Positions 34,710 to 43,209 of a DNA stretch of 64,000 nt are shown here, piece after piece (the first letter of the stretch is position 1; the number at the start of each line of letters is the position of its first letter). The stretch is from Chloracidobacterium sp. (GTDB lineage Bacteria; Acidobacteriota; Blastocatellia; Pyrinomonadales; Pyrinomonadaceae). The stretch is taken from the NCBI GenBank assembly GCA_016706275.1, contig JADJJY010000002.1, positions 234,001-298,000 on the forward strand, given 5' to 3'. Position numbers and translations under genes: made by a program. The notes beneath the pieces are model-generated. The model saw only the letters and a list, made by a program, of their open reading frames with translations. It made no database searches and was not told where the DNA came from.

Positions 34710-35946
34710 CCAAGACAGTCGAGATTGCGCCGAGCAAACCCACCAGCACCCACAAATGCCGCGCGTCCTCAAACGAAGCCCCTAGACCTTGGTACAAAAA
34801 CGCACCTACAAACGCAAGGGACAGTGCGACGTGGTTATATCGTTCGTCACGTCCGTCGGAAATGCTAAATCTGCATCTTTTGATCAAGTAAATTAGTAGC
34901 AACATATAAGCCGCTAGCCCAAAAACGCCGGTTTGCCCCAAAATGTTTAGCCAGTTGTTGTGAGCATCACGAAGTAGTTGCTGCATTCCGGACAGAACCT
35001 CGTATCGCGTATTTGCAACATCCATACCCGTGCCTTTTCCGAACCACGGATACTGACGCACCGTCTGCAGCGTGTCTTGCCAGACGAGGACGCGGACGGA
35101 AGGCTCGAGCTTTTTTTCGATAAACGGGAGTGGTATTTCTTGAGCAGTGTTATTTGTATCCGGCGAGACGAGTGTCGTGGCAAATGCGAGAACGGCGAGG
35201 ACAACGCCGCAAGCCAACGCTGGTCTTGCAAACCATCTTTTCTGCGCTACGGCCCAAACCCACAGACCAACGCTCAGGGCGATGCCGCCCAAACCCGGAG
35301 AGATAGAGAACAGGGCGGAGAATAGTGTTCCAGCTCCCAAAATAAGGGCCATTCGTTTTTTGATCCAACCGAGATGCGCTGCAAGTAAGATCAGCACAAC
35401 ACTTACGTTGATATAATTACAAAGCATATTCGCATTGGCGAACAGTGCATGAATTCGCGGATAATCTCCCGCCGGCAGGCTTCCGAGATGCGACAAGAAA
35501 TAATTGTCAAAATTAGTCTTAAACCCGGCATAAAAAAGCACAAAACCGGCGATTGACGCAAGAGCCGTCACTCCGGTTCCTGCCAGCCACGCGATCACGA
35601 CCTGCTTTTGAAACTTCGGCTCGTTGGCCAGATCATATGTCAGAAAGCAAAGCCCAAAAAGATAGTATTCACCCAGCAGTTTATAAAAACTCTTTTCAGG
35701 ATCCACCGAAAGAATTGTTGAGATAGTGAATGCGGCCGCATATAGCCCAACAAATAAAAATAAACGGTCGAAGCGTGGCGACTTTTCGCGCCTAATGACT
35801 GCGATACACCATAGCCCGAAAGCTGCCACAAAGATCAGATCGGTGTAGGGAACCAGCAAACCAAAAAGCGTGAAATTGAACGGGCGGACAAGCGGCAGCG
35901 AGAAGACCAACAGCAAGAACAGGTATTTGGAGAGTCTTAATACCAT
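34666..35946 (-). CDS. O-antigen ligase / polymerase (Wzy/WaaL-like) membrane protein
   Basis: 426 residues with about 11-12 hydrophobic helices and a larger loop near the C-terminus. The loop carries the usual WQDTLQTVRQYPWFGKGTGM ... DAHNNWLNILGQTGVFGL pattern of the O-antigen ligase family. It would transfer or polymerise undecaprenyl-linked glycans at the periplasmic side. It is convergent with the GT2 gene, which might supply a lipid-linked sugar, but no full polysaccharide cluster is here. Confidence 0.82.
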   Translation of the reverse strand: MVLRLSKYLFLLLVFSLPLVRPFNFTLFGLLVPYTDLIFVAAFGLWCIAVIRREKSPRFDRLFLFVGLYAAAFTISTILSVDPEKSFYKLLGEYYLFGLCFLTYDLANEPKFQKQVVIAWLAGTGVTALASIAGFVLFYAGFKTNFDNYFLSHLGSLPAGDYPRIHALFANANMLCNYINVSVVLILLAAHLGWIKKRMALILGAGTLFSALFSISPGLGGIALSVGLWVWAVAQKRWFARPALACGVVLAVLAFATTLVSPDTNNTAQEIPLPFIEKKLEPSVRVLVWQDTLQTVRQYPWFGKGTGMDVANTRYEVLSGMQQLLRDAHNNWLNILGQTGVFGLAAYMLLLIYLIKRCRFSISDGRDERYNHVALSLAFVGAFLYQGLGASFEDARHLWVLVGLLGAISTVLANAENDTSLASTKP

Positions 35947-35967
35947 TGGCTATCGGAGATTAACAAA

Positions 35968-36366
35968 TTACGGCAACAGCATCACCATTGCCTCGCCTTT
36001 CACGGTCATCTCGCCATTCTGATTTGTACAGACAGTTTCGAGCGTGACGATGCCTTTTTCTTCGCGTATGTTGGTGACCGTACCCGTTGTTGTGATCGTA
36101 TCGTCAATAAATACGGGTGCAACGAAGCGCATAGTCTGCGACAGATAGACGATCTTACGGGCCTCAAATTCGTAACCGAGCACAGCCGAAATAAATGCAC
36201 CGCTGAGCATGCCGTGAGCAATGCGGCGACCAAATCGGGTAGTTTTGGCAAACTCTTCGTCGAGATGAATAGGGTTATAGTCCCCCGAAACTTCGGCAAA
36301 GGCGCGTATTAGTTCGTCCGTGACCACGCGGGTTTTTGAAAACTTGTCCCCGATCTTGATATCCAT
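35968..36366 (-). CDS. MaoC family dehydratase
   Basis: 132 residues, hot-dog fold. The catalytic Asp/His region is FAEVSGDYNPIHLDEEFAKTTRFGRRIAHGML, typical of (R)-specific enoyl-CoA hydratases, which hydrate trans-2-enoyl-CoA. The substrate chain length is unknown. It is 3 bp downstream of the YihY-type gene and probably co-transcribed with the genes from alr onward. Confidence 0.87.
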   Translation of the reverse strand: MDIKIGDKFSKTRVVTDELIRAFAEVSGDYNPIHLDEEFAKTTRFGRRIAHGMLSGAFISAVLGYEFEARKIVYLSQTMRFVAPVFIDDTITTTGTVTNIREEKGIVTLETVCTNQNGEMTVKGEAMVMLLP

Positions 36367-36369
36367 AAA

Positions 36370-37239
36370 TTAGCTTAATGTCTCTTCGAGATTTTTGACA
36401 TTCATGTCGGCGAGAGCGGCATTGATTACGCCGCCAATCATCAGAGCGGTCGCCGTCAGATACAACCACAGCATCATAATTATCACCGCGCCGAGCGAAC
36501 CGTAGGCTTTGTTGTACGAGTTAAAATAACTGAGATATGTCCTAAAACCGGTCGTCAACACTATCCATAGCCCGATCGCGACTAGCGAGCCATATGTGAT
36601 CCAGATCCATTTGAAAGTCTTAAAATCCGGCAGAAGATTGTAGATGATCTCGCACGCGAACAACATTACGAGCAAGATCGAGGCCCACTGGATCGCGATC
36701 AAAACCAGCGGCGACGTGACTTGCACCCCGATACCCGAGAGGCCGAGTTGCACGAGTTGCCAGCCGTAAAAAACGATCGCTAGCATGACCATCGTCAGGA
36801 GTGTGACGAGAAATGTGAACAAGATCGACTGCATCTTGGTTTTGAACCAGATACGCGTTTCTTTCAATCCGTTGATCGAATTCAAAGCACTGCGGATCGC
36901 ATCAACGCCCGCCGACGCTGACCAGAGGGCGATAACCAAACCGAGTGTCGCTTTACCGGTCGAGCTGTTCGCGACGATCTCATCGATCGTTTTTCTCACC
37001 AGTTCAAAAACTGAGAGCGGCATTATCTGCCGTAAGTAAGAGAACAGCTCACCGCGAAGCCCTTCGGATGATTCCAAAACGATTCCAAACAGACTGACAA
37101 GAAAATAGAGCAGCGGAAACAGCGCAAATGAAAAGTAGAAAGCGACCTGTGCCGCCCGGTTAAAAATATCGGCGTCAAACGACCGCTCATAGAGCAGTAC
37201 GAAAAATCGCTTCCATTCAAATGATTTTGCCGCTGCCAT
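36370..37239 (-). CDS. YihY/BrkB family inner-membrane protein
   Basis: 289 residues with about six hydrophobic segments. The family pattern includes DADIFNRAAQVAFYFSFALFPLLYF near the N-terminus, GLVIALWSASAGVDAIRSALN, and YGSLGAVIIMMLWLYLTATALMIGGVINA near the C-terminus. The function is unsettled; some members were once described as ribonuclease BN and are now viewed as transport-like. It is part of the minus-strand series alr to maoC. Confidence 0.85.
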   Translation of the reverse strand: MAAAKSFEWKRFFVLLYERSFDADIFNRAAQVAFYFSFALFPLLYFLVSLFGIVLESSEGLRGELFSYLRQIMPLSVFELVRKTIDEIVANSSTGKATLGLVIALWSASAGVDAIRSALNSINGLKETRIWFKTKMQSILFTFLVTLLTMVMLAIVFYGWQLVQLGLSGIGVQVTSPLVLIAIQWASILLVMLFACEIIYNLLPDFKTFKWIWITYGSLVAIGLWIVLTTGFRTYLSYFNSYNKAYGSLGAVIIMMLWLYLTATALMIGGVINAALADMNVKNLEETLS

Positions 37240-37245
37240 TTACAA

Positions 37246-37833
37246 TTATCCGCGGGCACGTTCGAGCAGCGTCATAGTCAAAAATGACAACATCACCTTG
37301 GTCTCTTCGTCATCGCCCATCTGAGTCAGAGGCTCGAGTTGAAAGACGCCTTCGAAAAACGCAGGCTGCTTTTTAAGCCGTGCTACTTGCGTGCCATCCA
37401 TCCGCGACACGATGTATGACGGATTGAAAAAATATCCGGTAAACATACCAAGTATCGGAATTTCACCCAGCAAAGAATCGACCACCTTGATCCAACCATT
37501 TTCCTCGTGGATCTCCATCGTCTGAGTGCCGTTCTCGTCAAAGATCATGTAATGGGCCTTAAAGATCGACCGCATTCCTTTGCGGCTGATCGACCCGAGA
37601 CTGCCGCCTTGGGCGTCGGTGAAATTATATTTCGCCGAAAAATCGATAATGCGGTCGGCCTTGATGTTAAATAGATGCTGAGTCTGTCCTTCGTCGGCAA
37701 AAACGTTGATGTCCTCTTTTAGTTTGAGCAGCTTTTGCTTTACATAGCCGATGAGGTTGCCATTGGCGTCGCGAACGTAGATCTGGCTGGCAAGTGCCAA
37801 CAGTTTGAATGATAGATTTAACGGGTAGTTCAT
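37246..37833 (-). CDS. LURP-one-related / YxjI-like protein
   Basis: 195 residues of beta-rich sequence: IYVRDANGNLIGYVKQKLLKLKEDINVFADE, the paired 'tubby-like' strands FTDAQGGSLGSISRKGMRSI, and HYMIFDENGTQTMEIHEENGW. This is the pattern of the LURP-one-related family, related in fold to Tubby and phospholipid scramblases. Its role in bacteria is unknown; membrane-lipid binding is possible. The start overlaps the alr stop (ATGA), so translation is coupled. Confidence 0.72.
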   Translation of the reverse strand: MNYPLNLSFKLLALASQIYVRDANGNLIGYVKQKLLKLKEDINVFADEGQTQHLFNIKADRIIDFSAKYNFTDAQGGSLGSISRKGMRSIFKAHYMIFDENGTQTMEIHEENGWIKVVDSLLGEIPILGMFTGYFFNPSYIVSRMDGTQVARLKKQPAFFEGVFQLEPLTQMGDDEETKVMLSFLTMTLLERARG

Positions 37834-38975
37834 TGTTTCTCCTTAAATATTCTCGGCACTCTGGGGCTTATGCCGCAGGTGATCTCGTAACCAATTGTGT
37901 CAATTTCCTTTGCGATGTCAGCGGCGGTTATTGAACAGCCGTTTGATGAACCGATAAGCAAAACCTCATCGCCAACTGCGGCGTCGGCGATGTCTGTTAC
38001 GTCGATCAATGTCCAGTCCATTGAGATGCGTCCGACGACCGGAGCGGTTTGGCCATGAACGCAAACATGGCCGCAATCTGCATCGTTACGCGGATAACCG
38101 TCGGCATACCCAACCGGAACGAGAGCGATCAGCGAATCGCGTTTGGTAAAGAATGTGCGTCCATAACCGAGGCTCTCACCCGCAGTTATTTGTTTTATAT
38201 GAGCGATCTCCGAACGCAAAGATAGAACAGGCTTTAGCTCCGGTGAGTTGGTGTCTGCGTGCAAAATATCATCGAGCAAGCCATACAATGCACCACCAAG
38301 ACGAACCAAGTTACCGCGTGAATCAGGATGACGTATCGCTCCCGGTGAGTTCGCAAGGTCGATCCACTCGGGTGAATGACCAGCATCGCGAAACTGATCG
38401 ACGGCACTATTAAACCGTACAACCTGCTGACGCGTGAATTCGTCCTCAGGTGGATTCTCCGCCGATGCAAAATGCGTCATGAGACCGTTAACATGGAGGT
38501 TCTCAAACCGCTTAAGCGTTGCCGCAAACTCCGCCGCCCGTTCGTACCTAACACCGACCCGGCCCATGCCTGTGTCGATCTTGACGTGAATGTCGATGTC
38601 TATTACAGCACTTGCGGCGTGCCTATTGAGCAGATCGGCGATATGTTCGTCAAAAATAACGGGTGTTAAATGATGCTCAACGATAAGCTCTTCCTGTCCG
38701 GGCCAGAATGAACCTAAGCAAAGTATCGGCCGCGTGATACCGGCTTGCCTCAACTCGACGCCTTCCTCAGGGATGGCAACGCCAAACCAATCGACGCCCT
38801 CCGCCTCAAGCCTCAATGCACACTCCGGAGCACCGTGACCGTAGGCATCAGCCTTAACAACGGCCATATATTTGAGGCCGCTGCCGATAAACTGTTTTGA
38901 GGACTGAAAATTAAATGCGAGAGCGTCCAGGTCTATCAACGCCGAAGTTGGTCTTGTCTGTGTAATTACCGGCAT
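37830..38975 (-). CDS. alr: alanine racemase
   Basis: 381 residues, full length. The PLP-binding Lys lies in YMAVVKADAYGHGA near residue 40. The second catalytic residue (Tyr) lies in ESLGYGRTFF, near 264. HVCVHGQTAPVVGRISMDWTLIDVT is the typical C-terminal beta domain. It interconverts L- and D-alanine for peptidoglycan. It is the first gene of a minus-strand series with the LURP-one-like, YihY and MaoC genes. Confidence 0.93.
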   Translation of the reverse strand: MPVITQTRPTSALIDLDALAFNFQSSKQFIGSGLKYMAVVKADAYGHGAPECALRLEAEGVDWFGVAIPEEGVELRQAGITRPILCLGSFWPGQEELIVEHHLTPVIFDEHIADLLNRHAASAVIDIDIHVKIDTGMGRVGVRYERAAEFAATLKRFENLHVNGLMTHFASAENPPEDEFTRQQVVRFNSAVDQFRDAGHSPEWIDLANSPGAIRHPDSRGNLVRLGGALYGLLDDILHADTNSPELKPVLSLRSEIAHIKQITAGESLGYGRTFFTKRDSLIALVPVGYADGYPRNDADCGHVCVHGQTAPVVGRISMDWTLIDVTDIADAAVGDEVLLIGSSNGCSITAADIAKEIDTIGYEITCGISPRVPRIFKEKQ

Positions 38976-38990
38976 TTAATGTTACGAATC

Positions 38991-39078
38991 ACACTTTGCG
39001 GTATTTTGCCTCGTAGCGGCTTTGCGGGAAACCAACTCCAGCATCACGCAAAGTCGCAAAGACGCAAAGGACGCAAAC
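38991..39078. repeat. GCAAAG word repeat between alr and the carboxylase gene
   Basis: The right half (39046-39078) repeats CGCAAAG and GACGCAAA four times. The left half (38991-39029) has scattered complements such as ACTTTGCGG and GGCTTTGCGGG. It fits the inverted word-repeat design seen elsewhere in this window, but pairing is weaker. Confidence 0.5.
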
Positions 39079-39082
39079 TTTT

Positions 39083-40639
39083 TTACAAAGGTATATTTCC
39101 GTGCTTCTTCGGCGGATTTGTATCACGCTTGTTTTGCAGCAGCGACAGGGCACGGATCAGTTTTGGACGCGTGTATTTTGGTTCGATGACCTCGTCGATA
39201 TAACCTCGCTCAGCGGCGACGTATGGGTTTGCGAACTTGTCAGTAAACTCCGCAACCTTGCCCAAACGATACGCCTCATCATTTTCGGCGATCTCGCGTT
39301 TTAGCAGCACGCCGACGGCTCCTTCGGCACCCATGACGGCGATCTCGGCGGTCGGGTAGGCAAGATTTATGTCCGTCCTGATATGTTTCGAAGCCATCAC
39401 GCAATACGCTCCGCCGTAAGCCTTGCGGGTGATGACCGTGATCTTTGGCACGGTCGCCTCGGCGAATGCGTAGAGCAGTTTCGCTCCGTGGCGGATGATG
39501 CCCTGATGCTCTTGGTTAACTCCGGGCAGAAAGCCGGGAACGTCTTCGAACGTTATCAGCGGAATGTTGAAACAATCACAAAACCGCACAAATCTCGCCG
39601 CTTTGACCGACGCGTCGATATCCAAAACGCCCGCAAGGTAAGCGGGTTGATTGGCCACTATCCCAACCGAAAAGCCGCCGAGACGTGCAAATCCGACGAC
39701 GATATTCGGAGCGTAATGCTCCTGCACCTCAAAGAAATAATTCTCATCTACGACGTTATTGACGATGTCGCGAATGTCGTACGGCTGTGTCGGCGATTCG
39801 GGCACCATCGAATTCAACGCTTCGTCGGCACGATCGCTAGGGTCGCTCGTCGGCACGAACGGCGGCGAGTCCATATTGTTCGACGGCATAAACGACAGTA
39901 GTTCGCGGGTGATGCGCAGAGCGTGTTCGTCGTTGTCAGCCGCAAAATGTGCGACACCGGATTTGGCGTTGTGCGTCATCGCACCGCCCAACTCGTCTTT
40001 GGTCACGTCCTCGTGCGTGACGGTCTTGATCACGTCCGGCCCGGTGATGAACATATACGACGTGTCTTTCACCATCACGTTAAAGTCCGTAATTGCAGGC
40101 GAATAGACCGCACCTCCCGCACATGGGCCGAGGATGCAGCTAATTTGCGGGACAACGCCGCTTGTCATAACGTTTCGCAGGAAGATATCAGCGTAACCGC
40201 CAAGCGAAACTACGCCCTCTTGAATTCGTGCACCGCCCGAGTCGTTTAGTCCGATCACCGGAGCACCGACCTTCAGAGCCATATCCATGACTTTGCAGAT
40301 CTTTTGCGCGTGCGTCTCACTCAGAGAGCCGCCAAACACTGTAAAATCCTGTGCGAAAACAAAAACTTCGCGGCCATCGACCAGTCCGTGGCCGGTGATA
40401 ACGCCGTCGCCGGGGAATTTTTGCTCCTCCATTCCAAAATCGGTCGAGCGGTGGACTACAAACTTGTCAAACTCCTCAAAACTGCCGTCATCGAGGAAAA
40501 ATTCGACCCGCTCGCGGGCAGTCATTTTGCCCCCGGCCTTTTGTTTTTCGATACGTTTCGCACCGCCGCCCTCTTCCGCGACCAGCGATCTTTCTTTCAG
40601 GAGTTCAATTTTGTTTTTAGCTTTCGATTCCGGCTGCAT
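39083..40639 (-). CDS. acyl-CoA carboxylase carboxyltransferase (beta) subunit
   Basis: 518 residues of the PccB/MmdA type. Visible signatures: GKMTARERVEFFLDDGSFEE, GLNDSGGARIQEGVVSLGGYADIF, CILGPCAGGAVYSPAITDF, and in the second half FEDVPGFLPGVNQEHQGIIRHGAKLLYAFAEAT and KAYGGAYCVMASKHI. It transfers carboxyl from biotin to propionyl-CoA or acetyl-CoA. No biotin-carboxylase or BCCP gene is nearby. The substrate (probably propionyl-CoA) is inferred from family resemblance. Confidence 0.9.
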   Translation of the reverse strand: MQPESKAKNKIELLKERSLVAEEGGGAKRIEKQKAGGKMTARERVEFFLDDGSFEEFDKFVVHRSTDFGMEEQKFPGDGVITGHGLVDGREVFVFAQDFTVFGGSLSETHAQKICKVMDMALKVGAPVIGLNDSGGARIQEGVVSLGGYADIFLRNVMTSGVVPQISCILGPCAGGAVYSPAITDFNVMVKDTSYMFITGPDVIKTVTHEDVTKDELGGAMTHNAKSGVAHFAADNDEHALRITRELLSFMPSNNMDSPPFVPTSDPSDRADEALNSMVPESPTQPYDIRDIVNNVVDENYFFEVQEHYAPNIVVGFARLGGFSVGIVANQPAYLAGVLDIDASVKAARFVRFCDCFNIPLITFEDVPGFLPGVNQEHQGIIRHGAKLLYAFAEATVPKITVITRKAYGGAYCVMASKHIRTDINLAYPTAEIAVMGAEGAVGVLLKREIAENDEAYRLGKVAEFTDKFANPYVAAERGYIDEVIEPKYTRPKLIRALSLLQNKRDTNPPKKHGNIPL

Positions 40640-40707
40640 ATCGCATAATTTTAGCTATTTTCAGGGGTTTTTCAAAATACGACGGGAAATGATTAAATTG
40701 ATATGCG

Positions 40708-41511
40708 ATGAATGAGATCGAAAAAATAACAAGCCGCGACAATCAGCGTCTAGTTAACGCTCGGAAGATACGTGACGGACGCGGCGACGGGCAGATCTTT
40801 GTCGAAGGGAAGCGGCTGGCGGTTGAGGCTTTGCGGTCGGGCATCGAGATCGAAGAGTGCTTTTTTAAGAGCGAATTTGATGATGAGGATTTGTTGTATT
40901 CGTTAGCAGATCGGGCAAAAAATACTTTTGAGCTTTCCGCAAAGCTATTTGATTCGATCGCGGACACTAAAAATCCGCAAGGGATAATTCTCATTGCAAA
41001 ATGCCCGTCAAACGGTAGGGAAAAGATCGAGGAGCGGCTGCGTGTGGGTGATTCGACGCTGCCGCTCGTGCTGTTTTTGAAAGAGATCAATAACCCTGCG
41101 AATCTTGGTGCGATACTCCGAACGGCTGAGGCGGCGGGTGTCGCCGGAGTGGTCGTATCGACTGGCTCCGCAGACGTCTATTCAGCAAAAGCAATCAGAG
41201 CAGCGATGGGGGCGAGCTTTCGCGTTCCGGTATGGGACGACGTGACGTATGATGCCGTCCTGCGTTGGGCAAAAGCTGCAAACCTGACCGCGACTGCCGC
41301 CGATATTGGTGCCAAAGCCGCGTACTCAGCGATAGACTGGACGGTGCCAAGGCTGCTGATATTCGGATCAGAGGCCCACGGGCTGAGCGTAGAAGAGCTT
41401 GCAAGCGTCGATCAAAAGATAATTATCCCAATGGCCGACGGCGTCGAGAGCCTGAATCTTGCGGTATCTGCCGGCATCATATTGTTTGAGGCTAGACGGC
41501 AAGTGTCTTAA
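40708..41511 (+). CDS. SpoU/TrmH family RNA 2'-O-methyltransferase
   Basis: 267 residues. An N-terminal RNA-binding L30e-like part (ITSRDNQRLVNARKIRDGRG ... FVEGKRLAVEAL) precedes the knotted methyltransferase domain. The three SpoU motifs are FLKEINNPANLGAILRTAEAAGV, IFGSEAHGLS and IPMADGVESLNLAVSAGIILFEA. It methylates ribose 2'-OH of rRNA or tRNA; the target is not deducible. It is convergent with the PP2C gene. Confidence 0.88.
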   Translation: MNEIEKITSRDNQRLVNARKIRDGRGDGQIFVEGKRLAVEALRSGIEIEECFFKSEFDDEDLLYSLADRAKNTFELSAKLFDSIADTKNPQGIILIAKCPSNGREKIEERLRVGDSTLPLVLFLKEINNPANLGAILRTAEAAGVAGVVVSTGSADVYSAKAIRAAMGASFRVPVWDDVTYDAVLRWAKAANLTATAADIGAKAAYSAIDWTVPRLLIFGSEAHGLSVEELASVDQKIIIPMADGVESLNLAVSAGIILFEARRQVS

Positions 41512-41566
41512 GACAGGAGACAGGAGACCTAACCTCTGCCCACCGACCACCGACCACTGAACACCA
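41512..41566. repeat. word-repeat spacer of GACAGGAGACAGGAGAC and ACCGACCACCGACC type
   Basis: The 57-bp convergent spacer holds two tandem GACAGGA words followed by three ACCGACCAC-like words. It shows no clear inverted pairing. The words match those in the kinase linker (30003-30040, reverse complement) and in the repeat at 28202. Confidence 0.45.
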
Positions 41567-41568
41567 AT

Positions 41569-43164
41569 CTATTTATTTGCGTTAGTATTCGCGTTCGTAT
41601 TCGCCGGGTTTTTCACACCGTCTAGCTCTTTTTTCAGAATACTTTGGATAGTCGTGTCACTTGTCACCGCCAATGCGATCGCGATCTCGGTCTCGATGGT
41701 CTTTGCATTGGACGGGTCAACGTCACCGGCGGCAATGCGGCTACGGGTTTCAGTAAACGCTTTGCGGGCCTCAGGATATTTTCCCAACAGCATATTGGCT
41801 CTGCCGACGAGAAAGTAATCTTCGGCATCTCGCGGATCTGCTCCAAATCTCGCAAGGGCTCCGGCAGGGTCTTTATCGACATTACGCCGATTTTCTTCGA
41901 ATGCAGTTTGCGGTTGATTACTGCTTTGCATCTCGGACAATTGCGGAAGCGGCGTGTCGGCGGCCTTTGGTGCAAGAGCAAAATGATAAACCCCAAGCCC
42001 GATCGCACTCCCGATCACCAGCATCACAACAGCCGTCGCGATACGGCCCAGTGAACCGGATTTTTCTTCTGTTTCTGATGGTTCTGCTTCGCCTCCAAAC
42101 ATCGAGAATGGTTGCTCGGCTGGCATGGAGGGAACTGCGGGAGCTGGCTCCGGTGTTGGTTCAGGTGTGGTTTCAACCGCTGGTTCGGGTGTGATTTCCT
42201 GCTCCGGTAAGGGCTCGGACAGCTTTTCTTCGATAGCCGACGCGACATCTGGAACCTCGGACGTCACAAGTTCACGCGTCTCTAGTTCGAGCAACTCGGG
42301 TTCATCTTCAACAACATCGAACGCGGGCCGTGCGGAGGCGACGGTCGGTTCGTCTTCTTCTATCGCCAGCGGGGCAGTGAACTGGATCGTTTCGGCGTCA
42401 GCATCGACCGTAGCAGCGGGGGTGGCGGAAACTTTGACGACGACGGCGGTCAGGTTGTCTTCGGCACCGCGTTCGTAACAGAGGCCTTTGAGGTATTCGC
42501 AGATATCGACCGGATCGCCGCCAAACGTCAGAACGCCCTTTATCTCGGCGTCGGCGATATGCCGCGTAATGCCGTCAGAGCATATCAAAAACGAAGTGCC
42601 GGGTTCGATCATGATCGTTTTGATCTCGACGTCCACCGTGGCCTCGGCGCCGAGAGCACGGCTAATGACGTTGCGGCTCGGGTGATTTTCGGCCTGTTCT
42701 TCAGTCATCCGGCCGGCCCGGACCTCGTCGGCAACGACCGAATGATCGTCAGTTTCGCGGTAGAGATCGCCTTCGCGATCAACTCGATACAGCCTGGAAT
42801 CACCAACGTGTCCGATAGTCGCGACCGAACCGTCGATGTGTAATGCCACGATAGTGGTTGCCATTGTTGCAAGCTGCGGCAGCTCGTGCGCCATCTGATG
42901 AATTGCGGTATTTGCCCGCTCAATGGCCGTTCGCATTACCGTCTCGGCATCGGCTCCGGTCGGCAGGTTAATAAATGCCTCGCCAAGGATCTCCATCGCC
43001 ATTTGTGACGCCACTTCGCCAGCCTGGGCGCCGCCGACGCCATCCGCGACGGCAAAAATGCCGCTTTTGTTCATTTCGAGGAATGAATCCTCATTTTGAG
43101 GGCGTTTTTCACTCAGGCCGCGATCGCTTACTGCGGCTGACAAAATGCGGGTACTGGTATCCAT
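41569..43164 (-). CDS. PP2C-type Ser/Thr protein phosphatase, membrane-anchored
   Basis: About 531 residues from ATG 43164 (GGAGA 8 nt upstream; the frame also has a TTG at 43179). The PP2C domain (about 5-250) shows RPQNEDSF, FAVADGVGGAQAGEVAS, IGHVGDSRLYR, LICSDGITRHI and DNLTAVVV, the Mn/Mg-binding aspartates. A long Pro/Glu-rich linker leads to one transmembrane helix (RIATAVVMLVIGSAIGLGVYHFAL, about 375-398) and a small helical repeat domain in the periplasm. It is the likely counterpart of the Ser/Thr kinases in this window. Its gene order beside RodA, PBP and FhaA parallels the actinobacterial pstP locus. Confidence 0.9.
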   Translation of the reverse strand: MDTSTRILSAAVSDRGLSEKRPQNEDSFLEMNKSGIFAVADGVGGAQAGEVASQMAMEILGEAFINLPTGADAETVMRTAIERANTAIHQMAHELPQLATMATTIVALHIDGSVATIGHVGDSRLYRVDREGDLYRETDDHSVVADEVRAGRMTEEQAENHPSRNVISRALGAEATVDVEIKTIMIEPGTSFLICSDGITRHIADAEIKGVLTFGGDPVDICEYLKGLCYERGAEDNLTAVVVKVSATPAATVDADAETIQFTAPLAIEEDEPTVASARPAFDVVEDEPELLELETRELVTSEVPDVASAIEEKLSEPLPEQEITPEPAVETTPEPTPEPAPAVPSMPAEQPFSMFGGEAEPSETEEKSGSLGRIATAVVMLVIGSAIGLGVYHFALAPKAADTPLPQLSEMQSSNQPQTAFEENRRNVDKDPAGALARFGADPRDAEDYFLVGRANMLLGKYPEARKAFTETRSRIAAGDVDPSNAKTIETEIAIALAVTSDTTIQSILKKELDGVKNPANTNANTNANK

Positions 43165-43209
43165 TGCGACGGTCTCCAAGACTTTATATTACTAACACTT
43201 ACACCTGTG

